A program made the translations under genes and the position numbers. Below, in pieces: positions 1 to 8,853 of a stretch of DNA of 13,191 nt; within the stretch, counting starts at the first letter, position 1; each line of letters opens with the position of its first letter. This DNA comes from Acanthamoeba lenticulata (Eukaryota > Discosea > Longamoebia > Acanthamoebidae), in contig NAVB01000642.1 in NCBI GenBank assembly GCA_002179805.1, forward strand, positions 1 to 13,191, in the 5' to 3' direction. The notes below the pieces were generated by a model. The model was not told the origin of the DNA and searched no databases. It was given only the letters and a program-made list of their open reading frames with translations.

Positions 1-3000
1 CATGGCCCGCATCGCCTCTGCTGGCCGAGATCATGTCGTGCTCGAAGGAGAGCGCGATCGAAGACGGTCCAGAGCACACTTGGTCCCCTCTCCTCTCCCA
101 CGTACTCGAGCGCCAGGCGCGGAAAGAGCTGGCGAGCGTGCTCTACGCCAGCTGGGCCCGGCTCGCCCGCCGTTTGGCGTCTGTCCATGATGGCATGGAT
201 CATCACCACGAAGTTTCGTCTGACAAGCTGGACCAATGGAAGAACCACACGCGCTTCCTGATGTGGGCGCTTCCCTCTGCGTTCAGGCTCGAATCCAGCA
301 ACAGCGACGTCGGTCTCAACCAAGCGCTGAACGAGGTCAACCAGCTGCTGGTCGACATGCTCTTCCATCATGTCGCTACGGCCCTTCATCACGGCGAACC
401 CGAAGCTAGAAGCCACATTCTGAGCGTGTTGGCCCACAACGTCGCCACGGACGGGGCTGGTGGACAACGTGGTCTCCCGCTCTGGCAAGACTTCGAGAAG
501 CAGCCCTACTGTGCTGAGCTTCTGCTCCGACACTGGCAAGCCTGCAACGCTATCGCGATGGATGACCACCAGGACATTAACGTTGGCTCCGCCTCGCTCT
601 CATCGTCCGCCACTGCGCTCTTCGTCGCAGCGGCCCATGGCATGGAGGCCGACGACGAAATCACGCGCGCCTCGGCAGTCTACGCTCAGCAAGGTCACAT
701 CGAGCTGCTCAGCCTGCTGACCAGATGCGCAGGACCGGAAGAGGCCTCCGTTCTCGGCTCCGAGTTGATGCACACAATGCTCGTCGACACTGTGAACAGC
801 TGGCTTGGATGGCATGCCGGCCACCATCACCGGTGCTTGCTCCTCCCCTCGTATTTCTGCTTCATGCTGTCCTGCGTGATCAGCGGGTGACTAACCTCTT
901 GGTGTGGTGCAGGATCAACCACGCTGCACCTCTGTCGGTGCGGTTGGCCGCGGCAAGCCTCGTTAACCTGACAGTGAAGCTGCTCGGCGGGAGTGAGGGG
1001 ACGCTTGGCGCCAAGGCCGGGCCGGTAATTCGCTTCCTGACCTCGCTCGTCTTTCCGCCCTCGGGAGCGACCCTGTCCTCAGCCATCGCGACTACGCCGA
1101 AGCGGTATCGGTCGCTGTCGACGTCGTCAAGCAAGTCACCCCGCTCGGCCTCCCACCGCAACTTGCTAAGCAACTTCATTTTGAGGTCGGATGCCAGCCA
1201 TGAGGAAGACGCCCCTGACGATGATGACGACGAGAACAGGGTCTCGGTGTCCTCGGGCGAAGCAGCGCACATGAGCGGGCGCAAGAGCTCAAGCGCCAGC
1301 CACGAGCCTCAGCCCTGGGCTGGACTCGGGAGTGACTCGCTCAGCGGCGGCGAAGTCTCGGGAGTCGCGTTGCCGGCCGAGGAGCCGCTCGTGCTGGAAG
1401 TTATCAGTGGGGCCTCGGCCTTGCTGGCACCTGGCTGTGACCTCTTTATGGATGAGGTGCGGCTTCAAGCTTTGGCCACCTCTGATGATCATGTCTCACC
1501 ATTTTATGTGTGTGTGTTGGTGCAGGTGGAGCGGCTTCTTGTAGCCTGCCTGCTCTCACGCGCTCCCCGAGTCGAACCACGTGTAGCTGCCGCAGTGGCC
1601 GAGGGCCTGGCCCAAGTGGGTCGACAGCACCTGGACCGACTGACCGGCTTCACGCGAAACGCTCTACACCACAGTGGCGAACTCTCGCTGATGACCGTCA
1701 GCGACAAGCCGCTGTTGCCCTGCCTCCATGAGCACTTACCGCAAGCAGGTGCGCTCGCCCTCATGGGCGACCTCCGCCCACAAGAACAAGTCGAACTGAC
1801 TGTAATTTGTGTCGTATCTATGGCCAGCCATCCAGGATGGTCCTGAGGCCGTGCAAGCCTTGCGCCTAGCCTACATGACCGCCGTAACGCAGAGCCTCGG
1901 TCCTGGTATCTTGCAACAGCAGACCGCGGCAGCGCTCGGCATCTTTGAGCGGGTGGTCGTGCTGGCACTGTGGGCTCTGTGCTGCTCGGACGACCCGTCG
2001 TTTCATCGCCAGGGCTGTCTCCTGGCTGACCGCATTGAGGTCCGGCACACCTACAATAGACCGACAATCTCCCTTCTTCAAAGACTTACACCTCGTGGCG
2101 GTTTAGGCCGTGCAGCTGCAGCGAGAAACCGCCGACAGCTACCTGGTGGGCGAGTTCTTCTCGGGACCGATGGACTTGAGGATGCTGCGCGGGCGTGCCG
2201 CCAGGCTGAGCCAGCGGCTGGCCCGAGCCTACCCGCTCCGCTCGGCTCGTCTTCTGAAGCGGGCTTCCCGGTGTCTCCGCGCGGCCGGCTCACCCGCCCT
2301 TCTGCTTGAGGTTCTCGCCACCTCTCCTGTTAATGCATGCCGGACGCGTTAGAGCTTGCCTAACCTGACTGGTCCATCTACAGTGCTTGGAGCCGTGGGC
2401 TCGCAACTACGGCCAGCTGATGATGTCTGCAGACGTCAGTGCCCGGGAAAGGGCCCAGGAGATCGCTCACGTGCTCTTCAGGTATGATCTGTCTTGTTTT
2501 GATTTGGAAATATGTATTTTGAAAGAAACCAAATGGGTATGTTTCATGGTCTATGTGCAGGCTCAGTGGGGCGTTGTGGCCAAGCAGGACGTTGCGGCGA
2601 GGCCTTCTAGAGCCGCTGTGGGCCGCCACAGTGTCGCTTGCCAACGCAGCTACCAGCGTACCCGCCTTACTCGACTTTCTTGCGCAACGCGTCCTCCCGG
2701 CGGCCTCAGGCGAGCGAGAAGAGATCGCCCTCGACATTGGCGAGTGCGTCTGCTCGGGTACGGCGCAGCAATACGCCAGAACGTACATCATTTGTCTTAT
2801 CGTGTGCTTTTCAGTTGTGGCGCAGGGTGAATGCCGTTCAGTGCTGTTCGACAGCCTGGTGAACCGGCTTGCCAACTGCTCGGTCTTCTCGAGCTCAGCC
2901 TCGGCCTCGGTTTCCGGTCTTCGCCGAGGGGAAGACGCCAGTGTCTTCTTCCACTTTCTTTCCCGCTTGCCTCTGTCCTCTTCCGCTTTCTCTTCTCGGC

Positions 3001-6000
3001 AGCCTCTGGTGGATTACGTCATCGCTCACCACTCGCTGGCCCTCGTCCTCCACAACGCCGTCATTCTGCAGTTTGGTTCAGCTGATGGTTCATCACCATC
3101 CTTGGCTCTGGGCAAGCAGTTCCTGCTTCGTTTGCTCTTCGCTGCGGCCGAAACCATCTTCGACGCTGAGAGCGACGCCAAGGACAACGACGACAGCAAC
3201 GACAGCGCGCCTCAGATGGATTCCCCGACGATGCAGGACAACCTGCCGGCCTTGTGCTGGTCCTCATCCTCCTCGTCAGACTTGCTTGGATGTTGCCCCG
3301 CGTCGCCGATTCTGTCCGTGATATCGCGCAACGGCGGTGGCGTCGAGGCGGAGCAACTGGTAAGTCCCAGCGACGAAGTCTTGTCGGCCGTTGCCGTCGC
3401 TCGAGGCGGCCGTGCGAAGCCTCCACCAACGCGCAACTTCATGCTCAGCCTCAAGTCCCTCTCCCAGCGGAGCCTCAAGAAGGATGTCGACAAGAAGGCT
3501 TCAGCCAGTAAGGAAAAGGAGAAGGACTCGCCGCGTCGGAGCCGTAGCATCATCCATCGTGGCGGACGAAGCAAGAGTCTCACCAAACGCCGCCGCGCAG
3601 CCGTCGAGAGTGGAGAGAGCGGCCCGGATCAGATCGTCGACCGACCGCCGTCGATCAAGCGAGGCCGATCGGCCACGCTGCCGGCCCACAACCAGTCAGC
3701 ACCGGTTCTGGCGCCCTTTACGCTGCGGGCAATTCTCAACGATAATGATGAAGATGACACGGCCGGCGTGGGCCAAGAGGCTCGACCCCGGCCGAGCAGC
3801 CCTTACAAGGAGGAGAAGAAGAGCTTCCAAGCCCATCTCGACCAACTCGGCTATCGCAATGCGAGCCAGACGTTGTCCTCGTTGTCGCCCCAGCCATCGC
3901 TGGCCGCGACGCGCAGCTCTGTCATGCTACCTCGGGCACGCTCACGAGAGGCGATGTCTGTGTCAGCTCGCCTCTTCTCGCTCACCAGCAACGCTTCGGC
4001 ATCCCGGCAGCGTCGATGCGTTAACGACGACAATGGCGCCTGCGAGCCGTCATGGATTCCAGGCGTTGCGCCACTGGTCTCGCCAAACCCCAACGATGGC
4101 GTGCCAGGCCTCTTCTCTCCAAGTTTCCGCTTCGCCGAGGAGATGCTGGCCGAGCTGCGCGACCCAGCGCCCGACAGGCCGCTCTCGGCCTCACTTGCCC
4201 GCGTGGTGCCCCACTTGGCCCTCATCACGTACGACGACTCTCGCTTATTAACATTTAAATGTGAGAAATATTGAAAAATTAAATTTTCAGGCCGAAGCTG
4301 CGAAGCCAGTGGGCGCGTCTGGCGCTTGAATGGGGTCTACGCGCGAAGGACGACATCGACCGAGCGGCCGCGGTGGCGTCGCTGCAGGTCTTTGGCCTCT
4401 TGGGTGGCGCTGCGCACATCGCCAACACATCAGCGCCTGGTCTCGTGCCTCTGGTCGTCCGCGCTCTCTTGCGTGCGCTCTGCCACTGTGCGCTGCTCCC
4501 ATCGGCCGCGGGGGTCCAAACGAACAGCCAGCTCCAGGCCAACAACATGAATGCGGCCAATCCTCACGCGCAACTCCTGTTCGATGCCCTCCTTGCTCTG
4601 CTCGCCAAGGTACGACGACCTCGTGTTGTCGTCGCCATGACAGGTGATTAACAACGCATTCGGCGGGCAGTGCTCGCGAGATGTGGCGCTCCGCGAGGGG
4701 TTCGCGGCCGCGGTAGTCCTCCTCCGCGTTGGCCAACGGGGGCAAGGCGAGATCAGCAGCAGTACCGACAGACACCACTACGCAGCCGGCATCGCTCTGC
4801 TCTCGTGGTTGTGGAACCGCCACCCCACCACCCTTGTCTCTGCTATGCAACCCGTATGCCTCCCCTTTTCCTCTCAGAAGCTTATTGTTTGTTTTATTAT
4901 TTCTGATGATGAAACACAAAAAGAATCTGCGAGCCCTGGACCACCTGTGGGACACGTCATGTCGCCGCCGTCGAGGAGGAGTGGAGCCAGAAGCTCGGCA
5001 GCCGATCTCGGCTGCGCAAGGCATGGTCTCCACCATCATAGCCGCCATCGAGCGCCACCCACACCTGCTCGAGGTTCGCCACAATCCAACGTGTCTGCAT
5101 TGCGACTGGCCTTTGAGAGAAGGGGACTCACCTGGCACGCCTGCGCAGGAGTCGGTGTCGGCCTTGAAGCTCCTGTACCGCATCTACCAGCCAGCATGGG
5201 TCACTAGCGGCGATGAAGATGCAAAGACGGCGGACTTGGTGATGGCCGCCCAGGCCGTGCTGTGGCTCGATCTCGCGCGGGTCGTGTGTCTCGTCCACGA
5301 CTTCTTTACAGCCGGCAACGCAAACGACCAACACGATGATAGTGATCGTCATCGTGCTGAGATTGCTGATGAGGATGACGATGGCGATGATCTACAACCC
5401 GTCGACGAGCCCATCACCACCAACAGGAGAAGGAGGCACACGACGACAGCCACTTCTACTGGCGTTGAGGCAGTCCTACCTGAAATCGCGGTGGACCTGC
5501 TCGGCTCACACCGTGACAGCGGCCGCCACAGGCCCGAAGCCGCGCGATCGGGCTTGCGTGACATCAAGCGACTCATCCACGAGAGTGTCGAGTTCTACGT
5601 CAACCACTTGCCCAGGTTCTCAGACGAGGCCGCTCCCGCAGGCCCGTCATCATCCTCGCCGTCGATCAGCCTCGCGTGGTTGGCCGACGGCGTGGCGAGT
5701 CTCTATGCCGAGTTTATGCAAGTCCTCGACTCCGTCGATGAAGCCCGCGAGGGGAGCGATGCTGGCGTCGCCTTGATCGATGAACTCCTGCGCGCCTTCA
5801 TGGAGAACTTTGCCACCGCCTTCCCCCTCAGGTATCTTCGGCTCTTTTCTATGACCTCTTTTTCTCTTTTGTCATCTTCACCAACTGACGGGTCGGCTCC
5901 AACACGCCAGACGCGACTTTGGGGTCGCGCTGGAGCTTGCCATGCGCCTCCTGCGGGCTGCGCTCCAGCAACCGATCTGGACCCTGCCCGTCCTCGCCCT

Positions 6001-7043
6001 CCTCACGCACCTCATCCTGTACGGCTCAAACTTGTTGTTCCTTGATTTCTTCATTTGCTAACGTCGTCATGAACAGGAGGAGCGAGCACGGGCTGAGCGC
6101 CCGAGAGCTGCAGACCATCACCGACGAGGTGGCCCGCCTGATGACCTCCGTCGAGAACGACGACGCCAGTACGGTGGGGCGAGCCGCTGACCAGCTCCTG
6201 ACAGTGGCGCTTGCCCGGGGCGCGGCGTCTGGTGGTGTCCTCGACTTGCTGTCAGCCGAGGGCCATGACGAGGGCGTTTACCTGGCCTCGATGGCTCTCG
6301 AGGTGGATGAGGCGGCCGCGCTTCTGCATCCCGACCTCGATGTACTCCTCAACACCACCACCGACGGCGACGGCGACAAGGAGACGAGCGGTAAAGACGG
6401 TGGCGGCGAGGGAGATGGCAGCGAGAAGCACGGTGACAACGCCACCGCACCAGCGATCCAAGTGGTTATCCCGGAGCCTCGTAAGTCCGCAAGAGGACAC
6501 AAAGACAAGATCAAGAAGGAGGACGAGGGAGAGGAGGTCGGCGATGAACAAGTGGAGGAGATCGACGAAGTGCTGGCCAAGGGCGAGGAGGATCCGCTCC
6601 AGCAACAGCAGCAGCAACTGCAACGCCAGGGAACCACCTCAAGCGGGCGGCGTCGAATGCTGAACATGCGCGGCCTGCGGAGCCTCCGCCTCCTGCGCGG
6701 AGGCGCCGTCAAGAAGCCCAGCACCAACAACAGCAATTCGCCCACGGTGGAAGGCCAACAACACCCGCAAGCGGTCCTTGAAATCGACGACGAGGTGATG
6801 AAGAAGATCAAGGACAAGCAGCAACAGAGGGACGACATAAGAAGGGACTTGCGAGACACAAGCGGAGAAGTCAAGTTGGTGGAGCCAAAGGGGGAGGAAA
6901 AGAAGATGGTGAAGAGCAAGGCGAAGATGGAGGAGAAGGAGGACCTGAAGCACCGGCGGAGGCGGGCCATGACCGAAGGCGAGGCCAAGGAGGCCGAGGA
7001 CCCGCGCCGGGCTGCCTCTGCTCGCCGCGCCGCCTTTCTGTAG
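1..7043 (+). CDS. Furry-like (MOR2/Tao3/SAX-2 type) cell-morphogenesis scaffold, 5'-partial, 14 exons
   Basis: Exons read as 1-832, 913-1456, 1526-1748, 1828-2039, 2107-2310, 2384-2481, 2561-2757, 2815-4228, 4291-4609, 4671-4853, 4924-5073, 5149-5831, 5911-6018 and 6077-7043. All junctions are GT..AG and every phase matches, giving about 2,043 residues and a TAG stop. The frame is open to base 3, so the true start lies outside the window. The protein is mostly helical and HEAT/ARM-like. Residues about 590-770 follow the Furry pattern I know: 'LSQRLARAYP', then 'LECLEPWARNY', then 'LLEPLWAATVSL' and 'ALLDFLAQR'. Residues about 1240-1290 ('LRSQWARLALEWGL') resemble the later Furry/MOR2 block around 'WALKWA..R'. 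Furry proteins scaffold NDR/LATS kinases in polarised growth. The family call rests on remembered patterns, not an alignment. Exons 1-4 and 10-14 were not matched block by block. Least certain are the introns at 1457-1525, 2758-2814, 4610-4670 and 4854-4923, and a possible extra intron at 2943-3002. Confidence 0.68.
2107..2757 (+). other. Best Furry-family signature block (exons 5-7)
   Basis: After splicing, this stretch gives a run of helices: 'DSYLVGEFFSG', 'LSQRLARAYP', 'LLKRASRCL', 'LLLECLEPWARNYGQLM', 'LLEPLWAATVSLANAATS' and 'PALLDFLAQRVLP'. The order (a 'DSY' segment, a helix ending in a YP/HP pair, a helix leading to 'PW..N', then 'LW' and a 'LDFL' helix) is the one I recall from plant MOR2/SPIKE-like and animal FRY proteins. 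Exon junctions at 2310/2384 and 2481/2561 are needed to join the motifs, which supports the splice model. A profile search would settle the family. Confidence 0.66.
3160..4110 (+). other. Low-complexity, probably disordered insert of about 315 residues in the Furry-like protein
   Basis: Within exon 8, helical sequence stops near 'AAAETIFDAES' and returns near 'FSPSFRFAEEMLAELRD'. Between them lie an Asp/Asn/Ser tract, a Ser run before 'DLLGCC', a Lys/Arg/Ser-rich part ('KKDVDKKASASKEKEKDSPR' and 'RGGRSKSLTKRRRA') that could serve as a nuclear-localisation or phosphorylation region, and Ser/Arg-rich sequence with 'RARSREAMS'. No globular domain is visible. The stretch stays open and GC-rich throughout, so it is read as coding rather than as introns. 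Confidence 0.7.
6345..7043 (+). other. Charged C-terminal tail of the Furry-like protein
   Basis: The last ~230 residues change from helical-repeat sequence to a charged tail. In order: a Gly/Asp/Lys stretch, an acidic part ('EDEGEEVGDEQVEEIDEV'), a glutamine run, a basic patch ('GRRRMLNMRGLRSLRLLRGG'), then a Lys/Glu/Arg-rich segment likely to form a single long helix or coiled coil, ending 'RRAASARRAAFL'. No recognised domain. The tail ends at TAG 7041-7043, with poly(A) signals about 40 bases later. Confidence 0.75.
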
Positions 7044-7071
7044 AGGCCGCCCTCTCTTGGGCAACTTGCCA

Positions 7072-7077
7072 TTTTAT
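7072..7077 (-). terminator. Poly(A) signal of the convergent minus-strand gene
   Basis: TTTATT on the plus strand reads AATAAA on the minus strand, about 84 bases past the stop (7161-7163) of the small minus-strand gene. It lies next to, and partly interleaved with, the plus-strand signals. Confidence 0.5.
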
Positions 7078-7083
7078 TTGTTT

Positions 7084-7093
7084 AATAAATAAA
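7084..7093 (+). terminator. Overlapping poly(A) signals of the Furry-like gene
   Basis: Two overlapping AATAAA hexamers (7084-7089 and 7088-7093) lie 41 bases after the stop codon, inside an AT-rich patch. Position and spacing fit the cleavage/polyadenylation signal of the plus-strand gene. Confidence 0.6.
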
Positions 7094-7160
7094 AAGAATT
7101 TGCCTATTGAAAAAAGTGCAAGCAATGAAAGGCTGATGTGGCCAAGAGAGGTGTGGAGAA

Positions 7161-7828
7161 TCAGGCCGAGACCCACTGCAGGCCGGAGACCTGGGCGTGC
7201 TCGATCAAGGCCACTACGTTCTGCGCGAGCTCGGTCAGGCCAGCATCGAGCTTCTCCAGCTCTTTGGTTCTGTTGTCCTTCTCGCTCGCCGCCCTAGAGT
7301 TGCGAGAGGCGTAAGTTGCGCAACTTGCTCAAGAAAAGAGGTGCTGAGCAGGAAGTACGCCATGGCAGTGTGTATCTTCAGGTTTACCGCCGCCTTTCGC
7401 GCCTTCACAGCCGAACTGCAGGTGGTGGTTAGGAACCAAATGCATAAGCAACGTGCCACGACTTTCCCTCTCGAACCTGATGATGTTCTCCTGGTCCTTG
7501 AGGTGGGCGCTCTGCGCCGAGAGAGCGTTCGCGCTGTCCACAAGCCTACCGACCAGGGTGGACAGCTCCTTCGACAGATTGATCTGCGCCCAGAGTGGGA
7601 CGAAAGCTGTTTGAAAGAGCGAAAGAGGAGCAAAGAACGAATACAGAGGGGGGAGGATACCATGTCTTTCTGGCTGTGTGAGGAGATTGCGGTTGTAAAC
7701 CTGTCCAGGAGGTTAGCAAGCTCACCAGCAGTGGCGAGTAGCTGCTGGCGAGGACTACCCGACTCTACCGCTCCACCAAGTTCAGCTGCCTCCACAGCGT
7801 CGCGAATGCTGCCAGCAACCTCTTCCAT
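7161..7828 (-). CDS. Small helical protein of about 154 residues, unknown function, four exons
   Basis: Read on the minus strand as exons 7828-7661, 7583-7477, 7415-7359 and 7293-7161. The introns (77, 61 and 65 nt) all have GT..AG ends and matching phases, and the 61-nt intron contains CCTAACC, a good branch-site candidate. The product begins 'MEEVAGSIRDAVEAAELGGA', runs through 'LANLLDRFTTAISSH', 'LSKELSTLVGRLVDSANALS' and 'SAVKARKAAVNLKIHTAMA', and ends 'ALIEHAQVSGLQWVSA'. It is rich in Ala, Leu, Glu and Lys and looks all-helical or coiled-coil, without a signal peptide or membrane segment. The start at 7828 is chosen over an upstream ATG at 7894 because the extra 22 residues come from AT-rich spacer. 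I considered small subunits of Mediator, dynactin and BLOC-type complexes and could not match any. Confidence 0.6.
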
Positions 7829-7895
7829 CTTCTGCTTTTGCAGTAGGAGCAAAAGAAAAAAATGAAAAAAAATGGGTAAAATTTTTGGGCACATT

Positions 7896-7901
7896 TTTAT
7901 T
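7896..7901 (-). terminator. Distal poly(A) signal of the F-box/repeat gene
   Basis: A second AATAAA on the minus strand about 40 bases after the stop codon. Either this or the proximal copy could direct cleavage. Confidence 0.45.
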
Positions 7902-7914
7902 CACTTTTTTGGCT

Positions 7915-7920
7915 TTTATT
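7915..7920 (-). terminator. Proximal poly(A) signal of the F-box/repeat gene
   Basis: AATAAA on the minus strand, about 22 bases after the TGA at 7942-7944, in an A-rich context. Confidence 0.5.
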
Positions 7921-7941
7921 TTTACTTTTTTGAAGCGGCGT

Positions 7942-8853
7942 TCACCCAGGGCAGCCGTTGGCACGAGCCCACTTGAGCACCTCCTGGTGGCCTGCCGTGG
8001 CCGCCGCGTTGCTGGTTTTCGCGTCCCACGGGCAGCCGTTGGTGTGCAGCCACTGGAGCACGGCCAAGTGGCCTCCCTTGGCCGCCTGCCTACAGGTTCT
8101 CACGCTCCACGGGCAGCCGTTGGCACGAGCCCACCGGAGCACCTCCAGGTGGCCGCCCAACGCCGCCTCGTTGCAGGTGAGCTCGTTCCACGGACAGCCG
8201 TTGGCACGAGCCCACTGGAGCACCTCCAGGTGGCCTCCCCACGCAGCGTCGCTGCAGGTCCACTCGTTCCACTCGCAGCCATTGTCGTGCGTGTACTGGA
8301 GCACCGCCAGGTGACCCGCCCTGGCGGCCATGCGGCAGGTCCATAGGTCCCACGGGCAGCCGTTGGCGTGCAGCCACTGGAGCACCTCCAGGTGGCCTTC
8401 TGAAGCCGCCTGGACGCAGGTGGTCATGTCCCACGGGCAGCCATTGGCACGAGCCCACTGGAGCACGGCCAAGTGGCCACTCCTGGCTGCCCTCGTGCTG
8501 GTTTGCTGGTCCCACGGGCAGCCGTTGGCGCGCGCCCACTGGAGCACAGTCAACCAGCCCTTGCCCGCCACTTGCGCTGCAAAGGATGTTGGCGTGGTGA
8601 AGTCGCTCACGCGCGGCAGCTTGATGTGGTGCACGACAAGAAGCTGCTGGAAGGCGCGGCTCCACTTGCAGCACACGGCGCGACAGGCGGGGAGGTTGAG
8701 GGGTCCCACGAACTGAAAGATGAACGCTACGAGCTCCACCATGAGGTCCTCCATGCTCCCTGCCACGCCAGCGGGACCTAAGCGCCTCTTTTTCCTCGAT
8801 TCGTGTTCAGCCACATCGTCACGCCTGGCCTCTTCTTTTGTTGTACAATCCAT
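7942..8853 (-). CDS. F-box-like protein with 27-residue ankyrin-like repeats, intronless
   Basis: A single 303-codon exon. Residues 1-33 are charged, with a basic run 'SRKKRRLGP' that may be a nuclear signal. Residues about 34-70 ('MEDLMVELVAFIFQFVGPLN', then 'CRAVCCKWSRAF') match an F-box: a hydrophobic LxxEL-type helix, 'VGPLNL', then 'CRAVC..W'. F-boxes bind Skp1 in SCF ubiquitin ligases. Residues 99-303 are seven full 27-residue units plus a 16-residue partial unit, with consensus 'GHLEVLQWARANGCPWD..T', C, two variable residues, AA. These ankyrin-related repeats probably bind the target. The architecture, and the lack of introns between intron-rich neighbours, recall the F-box/ankyrin families of Acanthamoeba and of pandoravirus-type giant viruses; direction of any transfer is unknown. 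A substrate adaptor role is inferred from the family. The protein ends inside a repeat unit. Confidence 0.88.
   Translation of the reverse strand: MDCTTKEEARRDDVAEHESRKKRRLGPAGVAGSMEDLMVELVAFIFQFVGPLNLPACRAVCCKWSRAFQQLLVVHHIKLPRVSDFTTPTSFAAQVAGKGWLTVLQWARANGCPWDQQTSTRAARSGHLAVLQWARANGCPWDMTTCVQAASEGHLEVLQWLHANGCPWDLWTCRMAARAGHLAVLQYTHDNGCEWNEWTCSDAAWGGHLEVLQWARANGCPWNELTCNEAALGGHLEVLRWARANGCPWSVRTCRQAAKGGHLAVLQWLHTNGCPWDAKTSNAAATAGHQEVLKWARANGCPG
7945..8559 (-). repeat. Tandem 81-nt coding repeat (7.6 units)
   Basis: Each unit codes for 27 residues with no gap between units. Unit starts at the protein level are residues 99, 126, 153, 180, 207, 234, 261 and 288. The block coding for ARANGCPW is very similar at DNA level in most units; units 3 and 7 carry the variant core 'WLHANGCPW' or 'WLHTNGCPW', and unit 4 is the most divergent ('YTHDNGCEW'). 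Confidence 0.93.

Larger units (their letters stand above)
7829..7941. other. AT-rich spacer between two minus-strand genes
   Basis: This 113-base spacer is made of A and T runs, in sharp contrast to the GC-rich genes on both sides. On the minus strand it must hold the 3' end of the F-box/repeat gene and the promoter of the small helical gene. Two minus-strand AATAAA hexamers are annotated separately; no clear TATA element could be told from the general AT background. Confidence 0.6.

Noticed and set aside
1802..1835. A 34-nt intron (GTAATT...CCAG) as the exon 3-4 junction
   Set aside because: The phase works, but 34 nt is short for this gene; a 79-nt intron (1749-1827) also keeps the frame and has the usual size. 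Not fully excluded.
3540..3600. Possible NDR-kinase target site (HxRxxS) in 'IIHRGGRSKSLTK'
   Set aside because: Arg is at -4 rather than -3 from the nearest Ser, so it misses the consensus; no claim of self-regulation by NDR is made.
6599..6622. CAG/CAA run coding for polyglutamine as an expanded microsatellite
   Set aside because: Only about six glutamines in a row with mixed codons; too short to call an expansion.
6278..7072. Long minus-strand ORF (264 codons) opposite the last Furry exon, with Ser/Pro runs
   Set aside because: It is the complement of GC- and purine-rich coding sequence; the plus frame joins upstream exons in phase and ends before poly(A) signals, while the minus frame is low-complexity with no domain.
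7958..8716. Plus-strand ORFs with a repeating 'SHGQPLARAHWSTSRWP' pattern
   Set aside because: They are the antisense reading of the 81-nt repeat; the minus frame gives a known F-box plus ankyrin-like protein.
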